Source of the DNA: Hyphomicrobiales bacterium
Lineage (GTDB): Bacteria; Pseudomonadota; Alphaproteobacteria; Rhizobiales; Kaistiaceae
Length of the DNA stretch: 64,000 nt
Direction of reading: 5' to 3'
NCBI GenBank assembly: GCA_017305635.1
Contig: JAFKKF010000013.1
Span: forward strand, 186,001-250,000
A program made the position numbers and the translations under genes. Numbering within the stretch: position 1 is the first letter of the stretch; every line of letters begins with the position of its first letter. Of this stretch, positions 28,584-38,178 are shown in pieces. The notes beneath the pieces were generated by a model. The model was not told the origin of the DNA, did not search any database, and worked only from the letters and a program-made list of their open reading frames with translations.

Positions 28584-29795
28584 CCGAGGTGGTCACCATC
28601 GCCGCCCTCGGCCATTCCGGCGACGGCCTCGCCGAGATCGCCGGCGAACGCGTCTATGTTCCGCTGACGCTGCCCGGCGAACGGGTCGAGATCGAACGCG
28701 ACGGGCCGCGCGCCCGGCTCGTCTCGATCATCACGCCGAGCCCGGACCGCGTCGCGCCCCTCTGCCGGCACTTCGGCACCTGCGGCACCTGCGCGCTCGA
28801 GCACCTCGCGCCCGAATCCTATCGCGCCTGGAAGCGCGACCTCGTCGTCACCGCCTTTGCCCAGCGCGGCATCGAGGCGCCGGTCGATCCGATCGTCGCG
28901 CTCGCCCCGGGCACGCGCCGCCGCGCGATCTTCTCGGCCCTGCGCAGCGGCAACGGCGCCCTTCTCGGCTTCCATCGCCGGCAGAGCGATACGATCGTGC
29001 CGGTCAGCGAATGCGCGGTGCTGGTCCCGGCCATCGTGAGGAAGCTCGACGCGCTCGCTTCCATCGCCGCCCTCGCCTTGCCGCCGCGCAAGCCCGGCCG
29101 CGTCACCGTCATCGCCGCCGACAACGGCCTCGACGTCGCCATCGTGGGTGGCGCGAAGCCCGACCGCCGCATGCTCGAAGCCCTCGGCCGCTTCGGCGCC
29201 GACCCCGCCTTCGCGCGCCTCACCGTCGATGGCAGCGAGATCTTCCAGGCGCGGCGGCCCGAGATCGCGGTGGACGGCGCCGCGCTCTACCCGACCGCCG
29301 GCGGCTTCCTGCAGGCCGCCGCACCCGCCGAGAAGGCGATGGCCGAGGCGACACTCGCCCATGTCGGCGATGCCCGTCCGGTCGCCGACCTCTTCTCGGG
29401 CATCGGCACCTTCACGTTGCGGCTCGCCCGCCGCGCGCCGGTCACCGCCGTCGAAGGCGAGGCGACGCTGCTCGCCGCGCTGGACATGGGCGTGCGCCAC
29501 GCAAAGGGGCTGAAGCCGGTCACGACGCGCAAGCGCGACCTCTTCCGCAACCCCATGGCGCCGATCGAGCTCAACGCCTTCGGCGCGGTGGTCTTCGATC
29601 CGCCCGCGGCCGGCGCCAAGGCGCAGGCCGAGGCACTCGCCGCGTCGAGGGTGCCGAAGGTGGTCGCGGTGTCGTGCAATCCGGCGACGCTCGCCCGTGA
29701 CGCCCGCATCCTCATCGACGGCGGCTACCGCCTGACGCGCGTGCTGCCCATCGACCAGTTCCTGTTCTCGTCGGAAGTCGAGGCGGTCGCGGGTT
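28580..29795 (+). CDS. TrmA/RlmD-family 5-methyluridine RNA methyltransferase, 3' end lost
   Basis: SAM-dependent uridine C5 methyltransferase acting on tRNA or 23S rRNA. Visible are the iron-sulfur cysteines (CRHFGTCGTC and a fourth in SECAV), the SAM loop DLFSGIGTFTLRLA and the catalytic cysteine in SCNPATLARDAR. The family sequence holds to QFLFSSEVEAVA near 29790, where about four residues and a stop should follow. Instead the frame runs on, antisense to ribBA, to 30985 (801 codons in all). The coordinates given cover only the authentic part. A deletion that joined this gene's end to the end of ribBA is the simplest reading; an assembly error is the alternative. Confidence 0.85.
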
Positions 29796-30826
29796 GCGAT
29801 GAGCCGGATCGAGCTGACGCCAAGGTCGCGGAGGATTTGCGCGCCGAGACCGATCTCGCGCCATTCGCGCTCGCGCTGCGCCGCCGTCGCGTGGGTATCG
29901 CCGATGCTGTCGCGCGGGCGCGGAACGCCGTCCGGCGCGACCCCCACCGCCCCTTCGCGCAGGTAGACGATCACGCCGCGGCCCGAGGCCTGCAGGCGCG
30001 ACAGGATGCGCTCGAAGCGCTGGCGGGCAGCGAAGACGTCCTCGATCACCGATTCGCGGTGCAGGCGGACGAGCACGCCCTTGCCGTCGCCGATCTCGCC
30101 GAAGACGACCGCGACGTGCTGCGTCGGGTCCCACTCGGTGCGATAGGCGATGGCGCGGCCGGGGCCGCAGGGCGTGGTGATCGCCTGCTCGCCGACGCGG
30201 GTGACCAGCTTCTCGCTCCGCTGGCGCCAGGCGATCAGGTCGGCGACCGAGATCTGCCGCAGCCCGTGCTCCCCGGCGAATTTCGCGATGGCCGGCCCGC
30301 GCATCACGGTGCCGTCGTCATTGACCATCTCGGCGAGCACGCCGACCGGCGGCAGGCCGGCGAGCCGGCAGAGATCGACGCCCGCCTCGGTATGGCCGGA
30401 ACGCATGAGCACGCCGCCCTCGCGTGCGATCAGCGGGAAGATGTGGCCGGGCCGCACGAATTCCTCGGCGCCGACATTGGCATTGGCAAGGGCGCGGATC
30501 GTGGCCGTGCGCTCCTCCGCCGAGATGCCGGTGGTGAGACCGTGGCGGAAATCGACGGAGACCGTGAAGGCCGTCGATTGCAGCGCCTCGTTGTCGGCGA
30601 CCATCGGCGCCAGCCTCAGGCGCCGCGCATCCTCGCGCGGCATGGGCGTGCAGATGATGCCGCTGGTATGGCGGATGATGAAGGCGAGCTTCTCCGGCGT
30701 GGCATGCACCGCCGCCATGATCAGGTCGCCCTCGTTCTCGCGGTCGTCGTCGTCGGTAACCACCACGATCTCGCCCCGCCCGAAGGCGGCGATCGCCTCG
30801 GCAACGTCGCTTGCGTTCATGCTCAT
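29786..30826 (-). CDS. ribB: 3,4-dihydroxy-2-butanone 4-phosphate synthase (RibB) with degenerate GTP cyclohydrolase II domain, 3' end lost
   Basis: Forms the four-carbon precursor of riboflavin from ribulose 5-phosphate. The N-terminal RibB domain (to about residue 205) has the metal-site motif DDDDRENEGDL and the RSGHTEAGVDL block. The following domain is GTP cyclohydrolase II-like but lacks the zinc cysteines (HRESVIEDVFAARQRF where HS-x-CLTGD...CDC is expected), so it is probably inactive. It stops resembling the family at SSIRLIATRDR (near 29786), about 15-20 residues short; the frame then runs antisense to the TrmA-family gene as far as 28025. ATGs at 30826 or 30820 can start it, 13 bases after aroC. 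Confidence 0.88.
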
Positions 30827-30839
30827 CCGTCCGTTCCCG

Positions 30840-31928
30840 TCAGCCGACCTGGCCGCGATGCCGCAGGTAGTGATCGGCAAGCACGATGGCGAGCATCGCC
30901 TCGCCGATCGGCACCGCGCGGATGCCGACGCAGGGGTCGTGCCGGCCCTTGGTGGATATGTCGATCTCGGCGCCCGCCTTGTTGATCGTGCGGCGCGGAT
31001 TGAGGATCGACGACGTCGGCTTCACCGCGAAGCGCGCCACCACCGGCTGGCCGCTCGAGATGCCGCCGAGGATGCCGCCGGCATGGTTCGACAGGAACAG
31101 CGGCCTGCCGTCATTGCCCGCCCGCATCTCGTCGGCATTCTCCTCGCCGGTCATCGCCGCGGTGGCGAAGCCGTCGCCGATCTCGACGCCCTTCACCGCG
31201 TTGATCGACATCAGCGCCGAGGCAATGTCCTGGTCGAGCTTGCCGTAGAGCGGCGCGCCCAGTCCCGGCGGCACGCCCTCGGCGACCACCTCGATCACCG
31301 CGCCGACCGAGGAGCCCGACTTGCGGATGCCGTCGAGATAGGTCTCCCATTCCTTCGCGGCCGTCGCGTCCGGGCAGAAGAAAGGATTGCGGTCGACCTC
31401 GTCCCAGTCCCAGCGGGCGCGGTCGACCCTGTGCGGCCCCATCTGCACCAGCGCGCCGCGCACCTGCATGCCCGGCACGACCTTTCGCGCGATCGCGCCG
31501 GCGGCGACCCGCGTCGCGGTCTCGCGCGCCGAGGCGCGGCCCGAGCCGCGCCAGTCGCGGATGCCGTACTTGGCATCATAGGTGTAGTCGGCATGGCCGG
31601 GGCGGAACGAATCCTTGATCTCGCCGTAGTCCTTGGAGCGCGCGTCGACATTCTCGATGAAGAGCGAGATCGGCGTCCCGGTGGTCAGCAGTTCGCCGGT
31701 CGTCTCGTCGGTGAAGACGCCGGACAGGATCTTCACCGCATCGGGTTCGCGGCGCTGCGTGGTGAAGCGCGACTGGCCGGGCCGGCGCTTGTCCATGAAG
31801 TGCTGGATCTCGGCCTCGCTGAGGGGAATCCGCGGCGGACATCCATCGACCACGCAGCCGATCGCCGGCCCGTGGCTCTCGCCCCAGGTGGTGACCCTGA
31901 AAAGATGCCCGAAAGTGTTGTGCGACAT
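30840..31928 (-). CDS. aroC: Chorismate synthase
   Basis: Last step of the shikimate path, converting EPSP to chorismate with reduced FMN. The 362-residue protein carries the three signatures: [14 protein letters not shown], the [14 protein letters not shown] region with [16 protein letters not shown], and the C-terminal [16 protein letters not shown]. The frame is open far upstream; the ATG at 31928 ([10 protein letters not shown]) is the family start. It precedes ribB by 13 bases on the same strand and is probably co-transcribed with it. Confidence 0.97.
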   Translation of the reverse strand: MSHNTFGHLFRVTTWGESHGPAIGCVVDGCPPRIPLSEAEIQHFMDKRRPGQSRFTTQRREPDAVKILSGVFTDETTGELLTTGTPISLFIENVDARSKDYGEIKDSFRPGHADYTYDAKYGIRDWRGSGRASARETATRVAAGAIARKVVPGMQVRGALVQMGPHRVDRARWDWDEVDRNPFFCPDATAAKEWETYLDGIRKSGSSVGAVIEVVAEGVPPGLGAPLYGKLDQDIASALMSINAVKGVEIGDGFATAAMTGEENADEMRAGNDGRPLFLSNHAGGILGGISSGQPVVARFAVKPTSSILNPRRTINKAGAEIDISTKGRHDPCVGIRAVPIGEAMLAIVLADHYLRHRGQVG

Positions 31929-31978
31929 GGTCTTCCCGCGTATCCAGCGCGCCGTTCTAGGCGCGGGGGGAGCGGGCG

Positions 31979-32995
31979 TCAAACACCTCCGCCGAGGCGG
32001 AGGAGCGCCAGCGCGCCGCAGCCGATGGCGGCGAGGGCGAGCAGCGAGAGGATGCCGGCGCCGAGCACCCGGCCGCCGGCCCGGGCGACGCCGGCAACGT
32101 CGACCACCAGCCCGAGCGCGGCCATGGCGACCACGGCGAGGGCCGAGGAGAGGCTCGCCGCCGGCGCCAGTATCGCCTGCGGCAGGAGGTCGAGGCTGCG
32201 GAGCGCCATCATGGCGAGGAAGCCGAGGATGAACCACGGCACGAGATGATGCATCGGCGGGCGCGCCGCCCTGCGCCCGAAGCTGCGGCCTAGGACGAGG
32301 ATCACCGGGCCGAGCATCAGCACGCGCACGAGCTTCACCAGCGTTCCCACCTGCATGGCGAGCGGCCCGACCGGCGCCGTCGCCGCCAGCACCTGTGGCA
32401 CCGCATAGACCGTCATGCCGGCGAGGATTCCGAATGTCCGCTCGGCCATGCCGAAACGGAACACGGCAAGCGGCAGGACCAGGACGACCACGACGCCGAG
32501 CACCGCCGTGAAGGCGACCGAGGCCGCGACGTCGTCGGCATCCGCCTCGATCATCGGCGCTGCCGCCATGATCGCGGAATTGCCGCATATGGCATTGCCG
32601 CAGGCGACCAGGGTCGCGAGCTCCGGCGACAGGCCGAGGGCGCGACCGATGAGGTAGCCGGCGGCGAGCGCCAGCATCACGACCGTGACGATGGCCACGA
32701 CCAGCTCCCAGCCGGCGCCGAGGATGGCGCCGAGGCTGACCGAGGCGCCGAGGAGGACGATCGCGATCTCGAGTATCGTGCGCGCCGCGAAGCGGACGCC
32801 CGGCCCCCAGGCAGGGCGCAGGCCGGTCGCCGCGCTCACCGCCGCGCCGAGGAGGATGGCGATGACCAGCGCCTCCAGCCAGGGCCGCCCGAACTCGGCG
32901 ACCTCGACCCGTTCGAGGAGGATCGCGGCGACGGCGACGGCGATGGTGACGACGAGACCGGGAATCAGTTCACGGATGCGGTGAAGGAGGGGCAT
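31979..32995 (-). CDS. YeiH/UPF0324 putative sulfate exporter
   Basis: A 338-residue protein of about ten membrane helices in the UPF0324 (YeiH) family, described as putative sulfate or sulfite exporters. The hallmark loop [16 protein letters not shown] is near residue 136. It is divergent from a LysR-type regulator, the same arrangement as yeiH-yeiE in E. coli, and aroC follows 50 bases downstream on the same strand. Confidence 0.92.
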   Translation of the reverse strand: MPLLHRIRELIPGLVVTIAVAVAAILLERVEVAEFGRPWLEALVIAILLGAAVSAATGLRPAWGPGVRFAARTILEIAIVLLGASVSLGAILGAGWELVVAIVTVVMLALAAGYLIGRALGLSPELATLVACGNAICGNSAIMAAAPMIEADADDVAASVAFTAVLGVVVVLVLPLAVFRFGMAERTFGILAGMTVYAVPQVLAATAPVGPLAMQVGTLVKLVRVLMLGPVILVLGRSFGRRAARPPMHHLVPWFILGFLAMMALRSLDLLPQAILAPAASLSSALAVVAMAALGLVVDVAGVARAGGRVLGAGILSLLALAAIGCGALALLRLGGGV

Positions 32996-33077
32996 GGCGG
33001 GGTACGTCTTGTTGTTCTTGCGCCCTCAAATGCCATTGGAGATCGTCCACTTCCATCGCATAATATGGCACATTTCA

Positions 33078-33092
33078 TTCGATTCTATCGAA
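33078..33092. promoter_or_regulatory. Probable LysR operator between yeiH and its regulator
   Basis: TTCGATTCTATCGAA is a perfect interrupted palindrome (6-base arms, 3-base spacer) that contains a T-N11-A core, the LysR-type consensus. It lies in an AT-richer stretch between the divergent yeiH and lysR genes, 13 bases before the regulator's ATG. Position and symmetry suggest autoregulation and control of yeiH; no binding evidence exists. Confidence 0.6.
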
Positions 33093-33105
33093 CGACTGGC
33101 CCGCC

Positions 33106-34017
33106 ATGACCTTCGAGCAGCTCGCCATCTTCGTCGCCGTCGCCGAGCGCGAGCACCTCACCCGTGCAGCCGCCGCCATCGGCCTGACGCCCTCGGCGGT
33201 GAGCGCCGCCATCCGCAATCTCGAGGGCTTCTACGGCGTCGAGCTCTTCCACCGCGTCGGCCGGCGCATCGCGCTGACCGAGGCGGGGCGCACCTTCCTC
33301 GGCGAGGCGCGCGCCACCCTTGCCCGCGCGCGCTCGGCCGAGCTGGTCCTTTCCGAGCTCGGCGCGCTCAAGCGCGGCCAGCTCGACCTCTTCGCCAGCC
33401 AGACGATTGCCAGCTACTGGCTGCCGCCCCGCCTCATGCGCTTCCACGAGGCCCATCCCGGCATCGAGTTGCGCCTCACCGTCGGCAATACGCGCCGCGT
33501 CGCCGAGGCGGTGCGCGAAGGCCTCGCCGAGATCGGCTTCATCGAGGGCGCCGTCGACGATCCCCTGCTCGCCGGGCAGGCGGTAGCGCGCGACCAGATG
33601 GTGGTGGTGGTCGCGCCCGGCCATCCGCTCGCCGGACGCCGCCGCCTCCAGGCCGCCGACCTCCTCGCGCTCACCGACTTCGTCATGCGCGAGGAAGGGT
33701 CGGGTACACGATCCGAGTTCGAATCGGCACTGCGCCAGCTCGGCGCCGATCCCGCGGCGCTCCGCACCGCCCTCGTCCTTCCCTCGAACGAGGCGGTGCT
33801 GTCGGCGGTGCGCGCCGCGACGACGGCGGCCGCCGCCGTCTCGAGCGCCGCCGCCGCGCCCTTCGTCGCCCGCGGCGACCTCAGGATCCTCGACTTCCTG
33901 CTGCCGGCGCGCCCGTTCCTGCTCCTCCGCCACCGCGAGCGGCATCGCAGCCAGGCGGCCAAGGCGCTGGAAGCCATCTGCCTCGCGCGCGATGCGGCGG
34001 GAAGCGGCAAAGTCTAA
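33106..34017 (+). CDS. LysR-type regulator (YeiE/CysB-like)
   Basis: A 303-residue LTTR with an N-terminal helix-turn-helix (MTFEQLAIFVAVAEREHLTRAA, here residues 1-60, with LTPSAVSAAIRNLE as recognition helix) and a periplasmic-binding-like effector domain (about 90-295). It is transcribed away from the yeiH-like gene, so sulfur-anion sensing is likely by analogy with YeiE; the effector cannot be seen from sequence. No good ribosome site is visible before the ATG. Confidence 0.9.
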   Translation: MTFEQLAIFVAVAEREHLTRAAAAIGLTPSAVSAAIRNLEGFYGVELFHRVGRRIALTEAGRTFLGEARATLARARSAELVLSELGALKRGQLDLFASQTIASYWLPPRLMRFHEAHPGIELRLTVGNTRRVAEAVREGLAEIGFIEGAVDDPLLAGQAVARDQMVVVVAPGHPLAGRRRLQAADLLALTDFVMREEGSGTRSEFESALRQLGADPAALRTALVLPSNEAVLSAVRAATTAAAAVSSAAAAPFVARGDLRILDFLLPARPFLLLRHRERHRSQAAKALEAICLARDAAGSGKV

Positions 34018-34258
34018 TTGTAACGCGATTGTTTCAGCGCGTGTCAATCATTTCAGTATTGCCAATAAATCGCCACGCACGTTCCAGCAATACCGTCGAA
34101 TCCGCCGAAATATGGGCCGGATCAATTACGTTTCTTTGAGTTGTTCTTCACGCCCGACGGCGCGATGACTGGCGGGCGCCGGAGGTTGCGGCCAAGGCAG
34201 ACAGCAGACTGCGATCGTGACCGGTGAGTCCGAAACGACCAATCAGGGAACTGCCAAC

Positions 34259-34534
34259 ATGCGCAAGCTGATGCTCTCCACCGCCGCCGTCGCCATGCTC
34301 TTCTCGGGCGCCGCCCTCGCCGCGAACAAGACCGAGACCGGCGTCATCGCCAAGATCGACACCAAGGCCCAGTCGCTCACGCTGAAGTCCGGCAAGATCA
34401 AGACCTTCGAGCTCGGCACCGGCGTCGACGTCTCCGCCCTCAAGGTCGGCGAGAAGGTCGTCGTGACCTACGACCTCGTCAACAAGAAGCCGGTGGCCTC
34501 GGACGTGATCGCGGCGCCGGCCAAGAAGTCGTAG
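34259..34534 (+). CDS. DUF1344-family small exported protein
   Basis: A 91-residue protein with a signal peptide (cleavage after ALA, about residue 21) and a mature domain of beta-rich character (TGVIAKIDTKAQSLTLKSGK...GEKVVVTYDL), matching DUF1344 proteins of Hyphomicrobiales, of unknown function. I chose the ATG at 34259 because CAGGGA precedes it at about 10 bases; a GTG at 34217 would place residues before the signal peptide. About 240 bases without a gene separate it from the LysR gene. Confidence 0.82.
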   Translation: MRKLMLSTAAVAMLFSGAALAANKTETGVIAKIDTKAQSLTLKSGKIKTFELGTGVDVSALKVGEKVVVTYDLVNKKPVASDVIAAPAKKS

Positions 34535-34546
34535 CCTGCGGCGTCG

Positions 34547-34583
34547 GGGAAGCGGCGGTTCCTCCTCCTGGCCGTCGCTTCCC
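34547..34583. terminator. Hairpin between convergent DUF1344 and phosphatase genes
   Basis: Arms GGGAAGCGGCGG (34547-34558) and CCGTCGCTTCCC (34572-34583) form a 12-pair RNA stem with one G-U pair and a 13-base loop. No T-run follows, so termination would have to be Rho-assisted or simply structural. Confidence 0.45.
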
Positions 34584-34591
34584 GGCCCCGT

Positions 34592-35185
34592 TCACAGCCA
34601 GTCGCCGCGGCCCTCGCGCAGGACGAGGGCCTTGTCCTGCGGGAAGGGCTCGCCGCCGGCGGCCAGCGCCGGCTCGATGCCGAGCAGGAGGTGGCGCACC
34701 ACCCGCCCGACGCCGCCGTGGGAGACGACGAAGGTCGGGCGGCTGATCCCCGCCAGCCAGGCCCCGACCCTTCCGGTTATCCCGGCATAGCTTTCACCGC
34801 CGGGCGGGACGAAGCCCCACTTGTCGTTCTCGCGCGCCGCGATCATGTCCGGGCTCGCCCCGCGAAGATCGTCCAGCGTGAAGCCCTCCCAATCACCGAA
34901 GGTGATCTCGAGCAGCCGCTCGTCGGTGCGATAGGTGCCCGGCTCCAGCCCCATGGCGGCGCGGGCGATCTCCATCGTCGCGCGCGTCCGCCCGAGCGGG
35001 CTCGCCACCGCGTCGAAGGTCGCGATATCGGGAAAGGCGCGGAGGATCGCCTCGCCGTTCCGCTTCGCCTGGCCGCGACCGGTCGCGTTCAGCGGGATGT
35101 CGCGCTGGCCCTGCAGCCGCCCCTCCGCGTTCCAGTCGGTCTCGCCATGGCGGAGGAAGATGATGGGCACGGAAAGTCGGCGCAT
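34592..35185 (-). CDS. Histidine phosphatase family protein (phosphoglycerate-mutase-like)
   Basis: A 197-residue member of the histidine phosphatase superfamily, cofactor-independent of 2,3-bisphosphoglycerate type or a small-molecule phosphatase. The phospho-acceptor motif FLRHGETDWN is at residues 10-19, the proton-donor glutamate in ERLLEITFGDWEG, and the second histidine in VSHGGVGR. The substrate cannot be deduced. In this order such a gene often lies close to fabI and aroC, as here. Confidence 0.9.
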   Translation of the reverse strand: MRRLSVPIIFLRHGETDWNAEGRLQGQRDIPLNATGRGQAKRNGEAILRAFPDIATFDAVASPLGRTRATMEIARAAMGLEPGTYRTDERLLEITFGDWEGFTLDDLRGASPDMIAARENDKWGFVPPGGESYAGITGRVGAWLAGISRPTFVVSHGGVGRVVRHLLLGIEPALAAGGEPFPQDKALVLREGRGDWL

Positions 35186-35243
35186 TGACAGGCAATCCGG
35201 ATGGTTTGAAGCGGGGACGGCACGCGCCTGTCTAGCCGGCCCG

Positions 35244-37295
35244 TCAAGTCTCCGCCAGCAATCGCGAGACGAGAACCGAGATCACCTCCAGCGCGAAGGC
35301 GGGATCCTCGTCCTCGCGGATGGCCGGCGGATTGCGCGGCGGCTCGTCCGCCGGCCGTGCCTCGCCCCGTTCGAACAGCGAGGCGCGCCGCGCGTCGGCC
35401 GCGGCAATGCCGGCGTCGAGCTCCGCGGCGGCGGCATCGATGCGGGCGACCGTCGCGGCATCGGGCTCCCTGCCCGCTGCGAAGCCGCGGGCGAGCATCC
35501 GGGCCCAATGCGTGCAGGCGGCAAGGAGGAGCAGCTTCTCGCGCACCCGGCCGAAGCGCGTCACCACGCTCCACGGCCCGCCGATCGGCCGCACCGCGAC
35601 GGCGAGGTCGGCATAGCGGCGGTCGAGAATCCGCGACTGCGCGATGAGGTCGCCGGCGGCGGCATCGCCATGGGCGCGTCCGCGGGCGGCGGTCACCAGG
35701 TCACGCAGCGCTGCGAGGTACTTGTCGAGCGCGGCGGCGGCGGCGACCGAAGCGCGCGTCGGATAGATGAGGAAGGCGGCCGCGGCGCCGGCGAGCCCGC
35801 CGATGACCGTCTCGGCGAGGCGGATTGTCAGCAGCTCAGGGCTGAACATGCCCATCAGCCCGTAGAGCAGCGCGAGCGCCACGGTGATGAGGAAGATCAT
35901 CAGGCTGTAGGAGGTCTGGACGAAATAGAAGGCGAAGAAGAAGAGAAGCAGGATGGCGGCGACCGAGACTTCGGTCTGGCCGTGGACCAGCGTCGCGACC
36001 GCCGTCCCGACGATGAGACCGCCGAAGGTTCCGGCCGTGCGCTGGAGGGCACGGACCGCCGTGTCCGCCCGCGAGCGCGCATTGTTGAAGACGATGAAGG
36101 CGGTGATCACCGCCCAGTACCAGCGCGCCGGCGAGACGAGGAGGCCGCAGCCTATGGCAATGGCGCAGGCGATCGTCACCTGCACCGGCGGCCGCAGCGA
36201 CGGCGGGATCAGCGACCGCGTCGCGCCCCCCGCGGCAGGCGCCGGCGGCGGACGGGGCGCCGTGGCCGGCACCACGAAGGCAGGCGACGGCACGGGACCG
36301 AGCATCGTCATGAGCCGGCCCCGCGCGGCATGGGCGCGAAGGAGGAGACGGGCGGTCACTCTTTCCGGTGCCGACCCGTCGCCGGATGGCGCGGCGAGCC
36401 GCACCGCCGCGTCGTCATGGCGAAGCGCGGCGGCGAGCAGGTCGGCCGGCGGCGGCGCCGCGAAGCTCGCCGATACCAGGCGCTCGACGGTGAGCTGCCA
36501 TTCGAAGAGGGCGATGGCGAGATCGGAGGCGGCGCCCTCGGCGGCGAGCGATCCCGCCTCGCCCTGCGGTATGAAGCCCTCGGCCATGAGGACCGTCTCG
36601 TGCAGGCGGGCGAGATGGCCGCGAAGCGCCTTGCGGGTTCCGGCGGATGGCGCCGCGCCGTCGCCCGGCGCCATCAGCGCGCGCAGGATCAGGTTGATGC
36701 GCCGGTCCATGGCCGTGACCGCGCGGCGGAAGTCCCGCTCCGGATTGTCCGGCAGCACGACGAAGGCCATCAGGTGCGTCACCGCAATGGCGACGACGAT
36801 CGCCATGGCGATCCAGCCGATATCGGATGGCGTCGGCCGCAGGTAGTCGCCGATGAAATAGGCCATGAAGGCGATCATGCCGACGGAAAAGCCGCGCGGC
36901 CCGTATTGGCGCGCATAGACGGCGGCGAAGATCACGGCGAGGAAGGCGAGGTCCGCGACCAGCGGGATCGGCGAGAGCAGGCTCGCCAGCAGCACCGAGG
37001 CGATGGCCGCGACGGCCGCGATCGCCCGCGTCACGGTCTGGGCGCGCACGCTCCGGTCGCGCACGCTCATCGAGCCGGTGAAGGAGATCACCGCCGTCAT
37101 GCCGTAGGCGGCGATGGGGAGCGGATGGAGGAGCGTGAAGCCGCCGAGCAGCGCGCCGCTCAGGCCGAGCGAGAGCATCGCCCGCGAGGCGAGGCGCAGC
37201 CGCGAGAGCGCCGGGTCGGAGGCCGCGATCCTGTCGAGGAGCCGTGCCGGCAGGCCGTCGCCCCGCGCCCGTTCGGATATGTCGGAAGTCGCCAT
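35244..37295 (-). CDS. FUSC-family inner-membrane transporter (aromatic acid exporter type)
   Basis: A 683-residue protein with two membrane blocks of about five to six helices each (residues ~37-185 and ~360-500) separated by a soluble domain, and a C-terminal soluble part: the FUSC/YccS/AaeB layout. AaeB exports aromatic carboxylic acids; FusC exports fusaric acid. The substrate is not readable here. The frame is open further upstream, but the ATG at 37295 (MATSDISERARG) leaves a normal cytoplasmic leader. No membrane-fusion partner (AaeA) is adjacent. Confidence 0.87.
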   Translation of the reverse strand: MATSDISERARGDGLPARLLDRIAASDPALSRLRLASRAMLSLGLSGALLGGFTLLHPLPIAAYGMTAVISFTGSMSVRDRSVRAQTVTRAIAAVAAIASVLLASLLSPIPLVADLAFLAVIFAAVYARQYGPRGFSVGMIAFMAYFIGDYLRPTPSDIGWIAMAIVVAIAVTHLMAFVVLPDNPERDFRRAVTAMDRRINLILRALMAPGDGAAPSAGTRKALRGHLARLHETVLMAEGFIPQGEAGSLAAEGAASDLAIALFEWQLTVERLVSASFAAPPPADLLAAALRHDDAAVRLAAPSGDGSAPERVTARLLLRAHAARGRLMTMLGPVPSPAFVVPATAPRPPPAPAAGGATRSLIPPSLRPPVQVTIACAIAIGCGLLVSPARWYWAVITAFIVFNNARSRADTAVRALQRTAGTFGGLIVGTAVATLVHGQTEVSVAAILLLFFFAFYFVQTSYSLMIFLITVALALLYGLMGMFSPELLTIRLAETVIGGLAGAAAAFLIYPTRASVAAAAALDKYLAALRDLVTAARGRAHGDAAAGDLIAQSRILDRRYADLAVAVRPIGGPWSVVTRFGRVREKLLLLAACTHWARMLARGFAAGREPDAATVARIDAAAAELDAGIAAADARRASLFERGEARPADEPPRNPPAIREDEDPAFALEVISVLVSRLLAET

Positions 37296-37335
37296 TCGCC
37301 CTGCCGCTGCCGCCGCCGATCCGGCGGATGCGTGC

Positions 37336-38070
37336 TTAGTGCAGCGTTTCGGCGAAGAACTCCAGCAGCCGCTTCCAGTGACGCTCCGCGCCGACCGGAT
37401 TGAAGACGCTGTGGTCGGGAACCGCCCAGCCATGGGCCATGCCGACGTAGTTCTCGATGGCATGGTCGACGCCGGCAACGCGCAGCGCCTCGGCGAGCCG
37501 GGCGGATTGCTCCGGCGGGAAGCTCCTGTCCTCGCCGGCATTGGCGACGTAGACGCGGCCGGCAATGGTTCGCGCCCGGCGGTGCGGGCTGTCATCGGCA
37601 TCCGAGGCGAGGTTGCCGCCGTGGATGCTCGCCGCCGCCGCCACCCGGTCGGGATAGGCGGCCGCTGCCGTGATCGCCCTGCCCCCGCCCATGCAATAGC
37701 CGACCGTGCCGATCCTGCCGGCGCCCTCGCCGCGAAGTGTCTCGATGAAGGCGCCGCTGTCGCGCTCGGTCATGGCATGGGTGGTGGTGTTGAGCATGCC
37801 CATGATCTCGGCCCGCGTCTTCTCGTTCGAGAACGCGGTATGCGTATCGTAGGGGCCGTAGGCGCCGTGGCGGTAGAAGAGGTCGGGCACGAGGACGACG
37901 TAGCCCGCAGCCGCCAGGCGCCCGGCCATCCCGTCGAGCGCCGGCCGGGGGCCGAAGGCGTCTATGTAGAGCACGACGCCGGGCAGCGAGCCACGGCTGC
38001 CATCGGGCGCGAAGAGCCCCGCCTTCGCCTTGCCGTCCCCGGTTTCGATCGTGATGTCGCGTTTCGCCAA
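37336..38070 (-). CDS. Dienelactone hydrolase family protein
   Basis: A 244-residue alpha/beta hydrolase of the dienelactone hydrolase family, which cleaves lactone or ester bonds. The nucleophile is cysteine in GYCMGGG, and the histidine lies in GMAHGWAVPD; a catalytic Asp is likely in NAGEDRSFP. I chose the TTG at 38070 (LAKRDITIETG), which has GGAGG at proper spacing; the longer frame to 38142 adds an Arg-rich stretch. It lies between FUSC and fabI on the same strand; the actual substrate is unknown. Confidence 0.86.
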   Translation of the reverse strand: MAKRDITIETGDGKAKAGLFAPDGSRGSLPGVVLYIDAFGPRPALDGMAGRLAAAGYVVLVPDLFYRHGAYGPYDTHTAFSNEKTRAEIMGMLNTTTHAMTERDSGAFIETLRGEGAGRIGTVGYCMGGGRAITAAAAYPDRVAAAASIHGGNLASDADDSPHRRARTIAGRVYVANAGEDRSFPPEQSARLAEALRVAGVDHAIENYVGMAHGWAVPDHSVFNPVGAERHWKRLLEFFAETLH

Positions 38071-38178
38071 TTGCCCCTCCGACCTTCTTCTTCTGCGGCG
38101 CCGGACGCTACCACCGCGACCGCAGCCGCGAGATTCACGCATGCGTGAGGCGGATAGGGAAAGCCGGGCGGCCCGCCG

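Noticed and set aside
28025-30880. A 951-codon minus-strand frame and an overlapping 1056-codon plus-strand frame in the same place
   Set aside because: Only the first ~345 codons of the minus frame resemble RibBA and only codons from 28580 to about 29795 of the plus frame resemble a TrmA-family enzyme. The rest is antisense to the other gene and was not annotated as protein.
30827-31928. FMN riboswitch before ribB
   Set aside because: ribB follows aroC after only 13 bases, so there is no room for the aptamer; none was seen upstream of aroC either.
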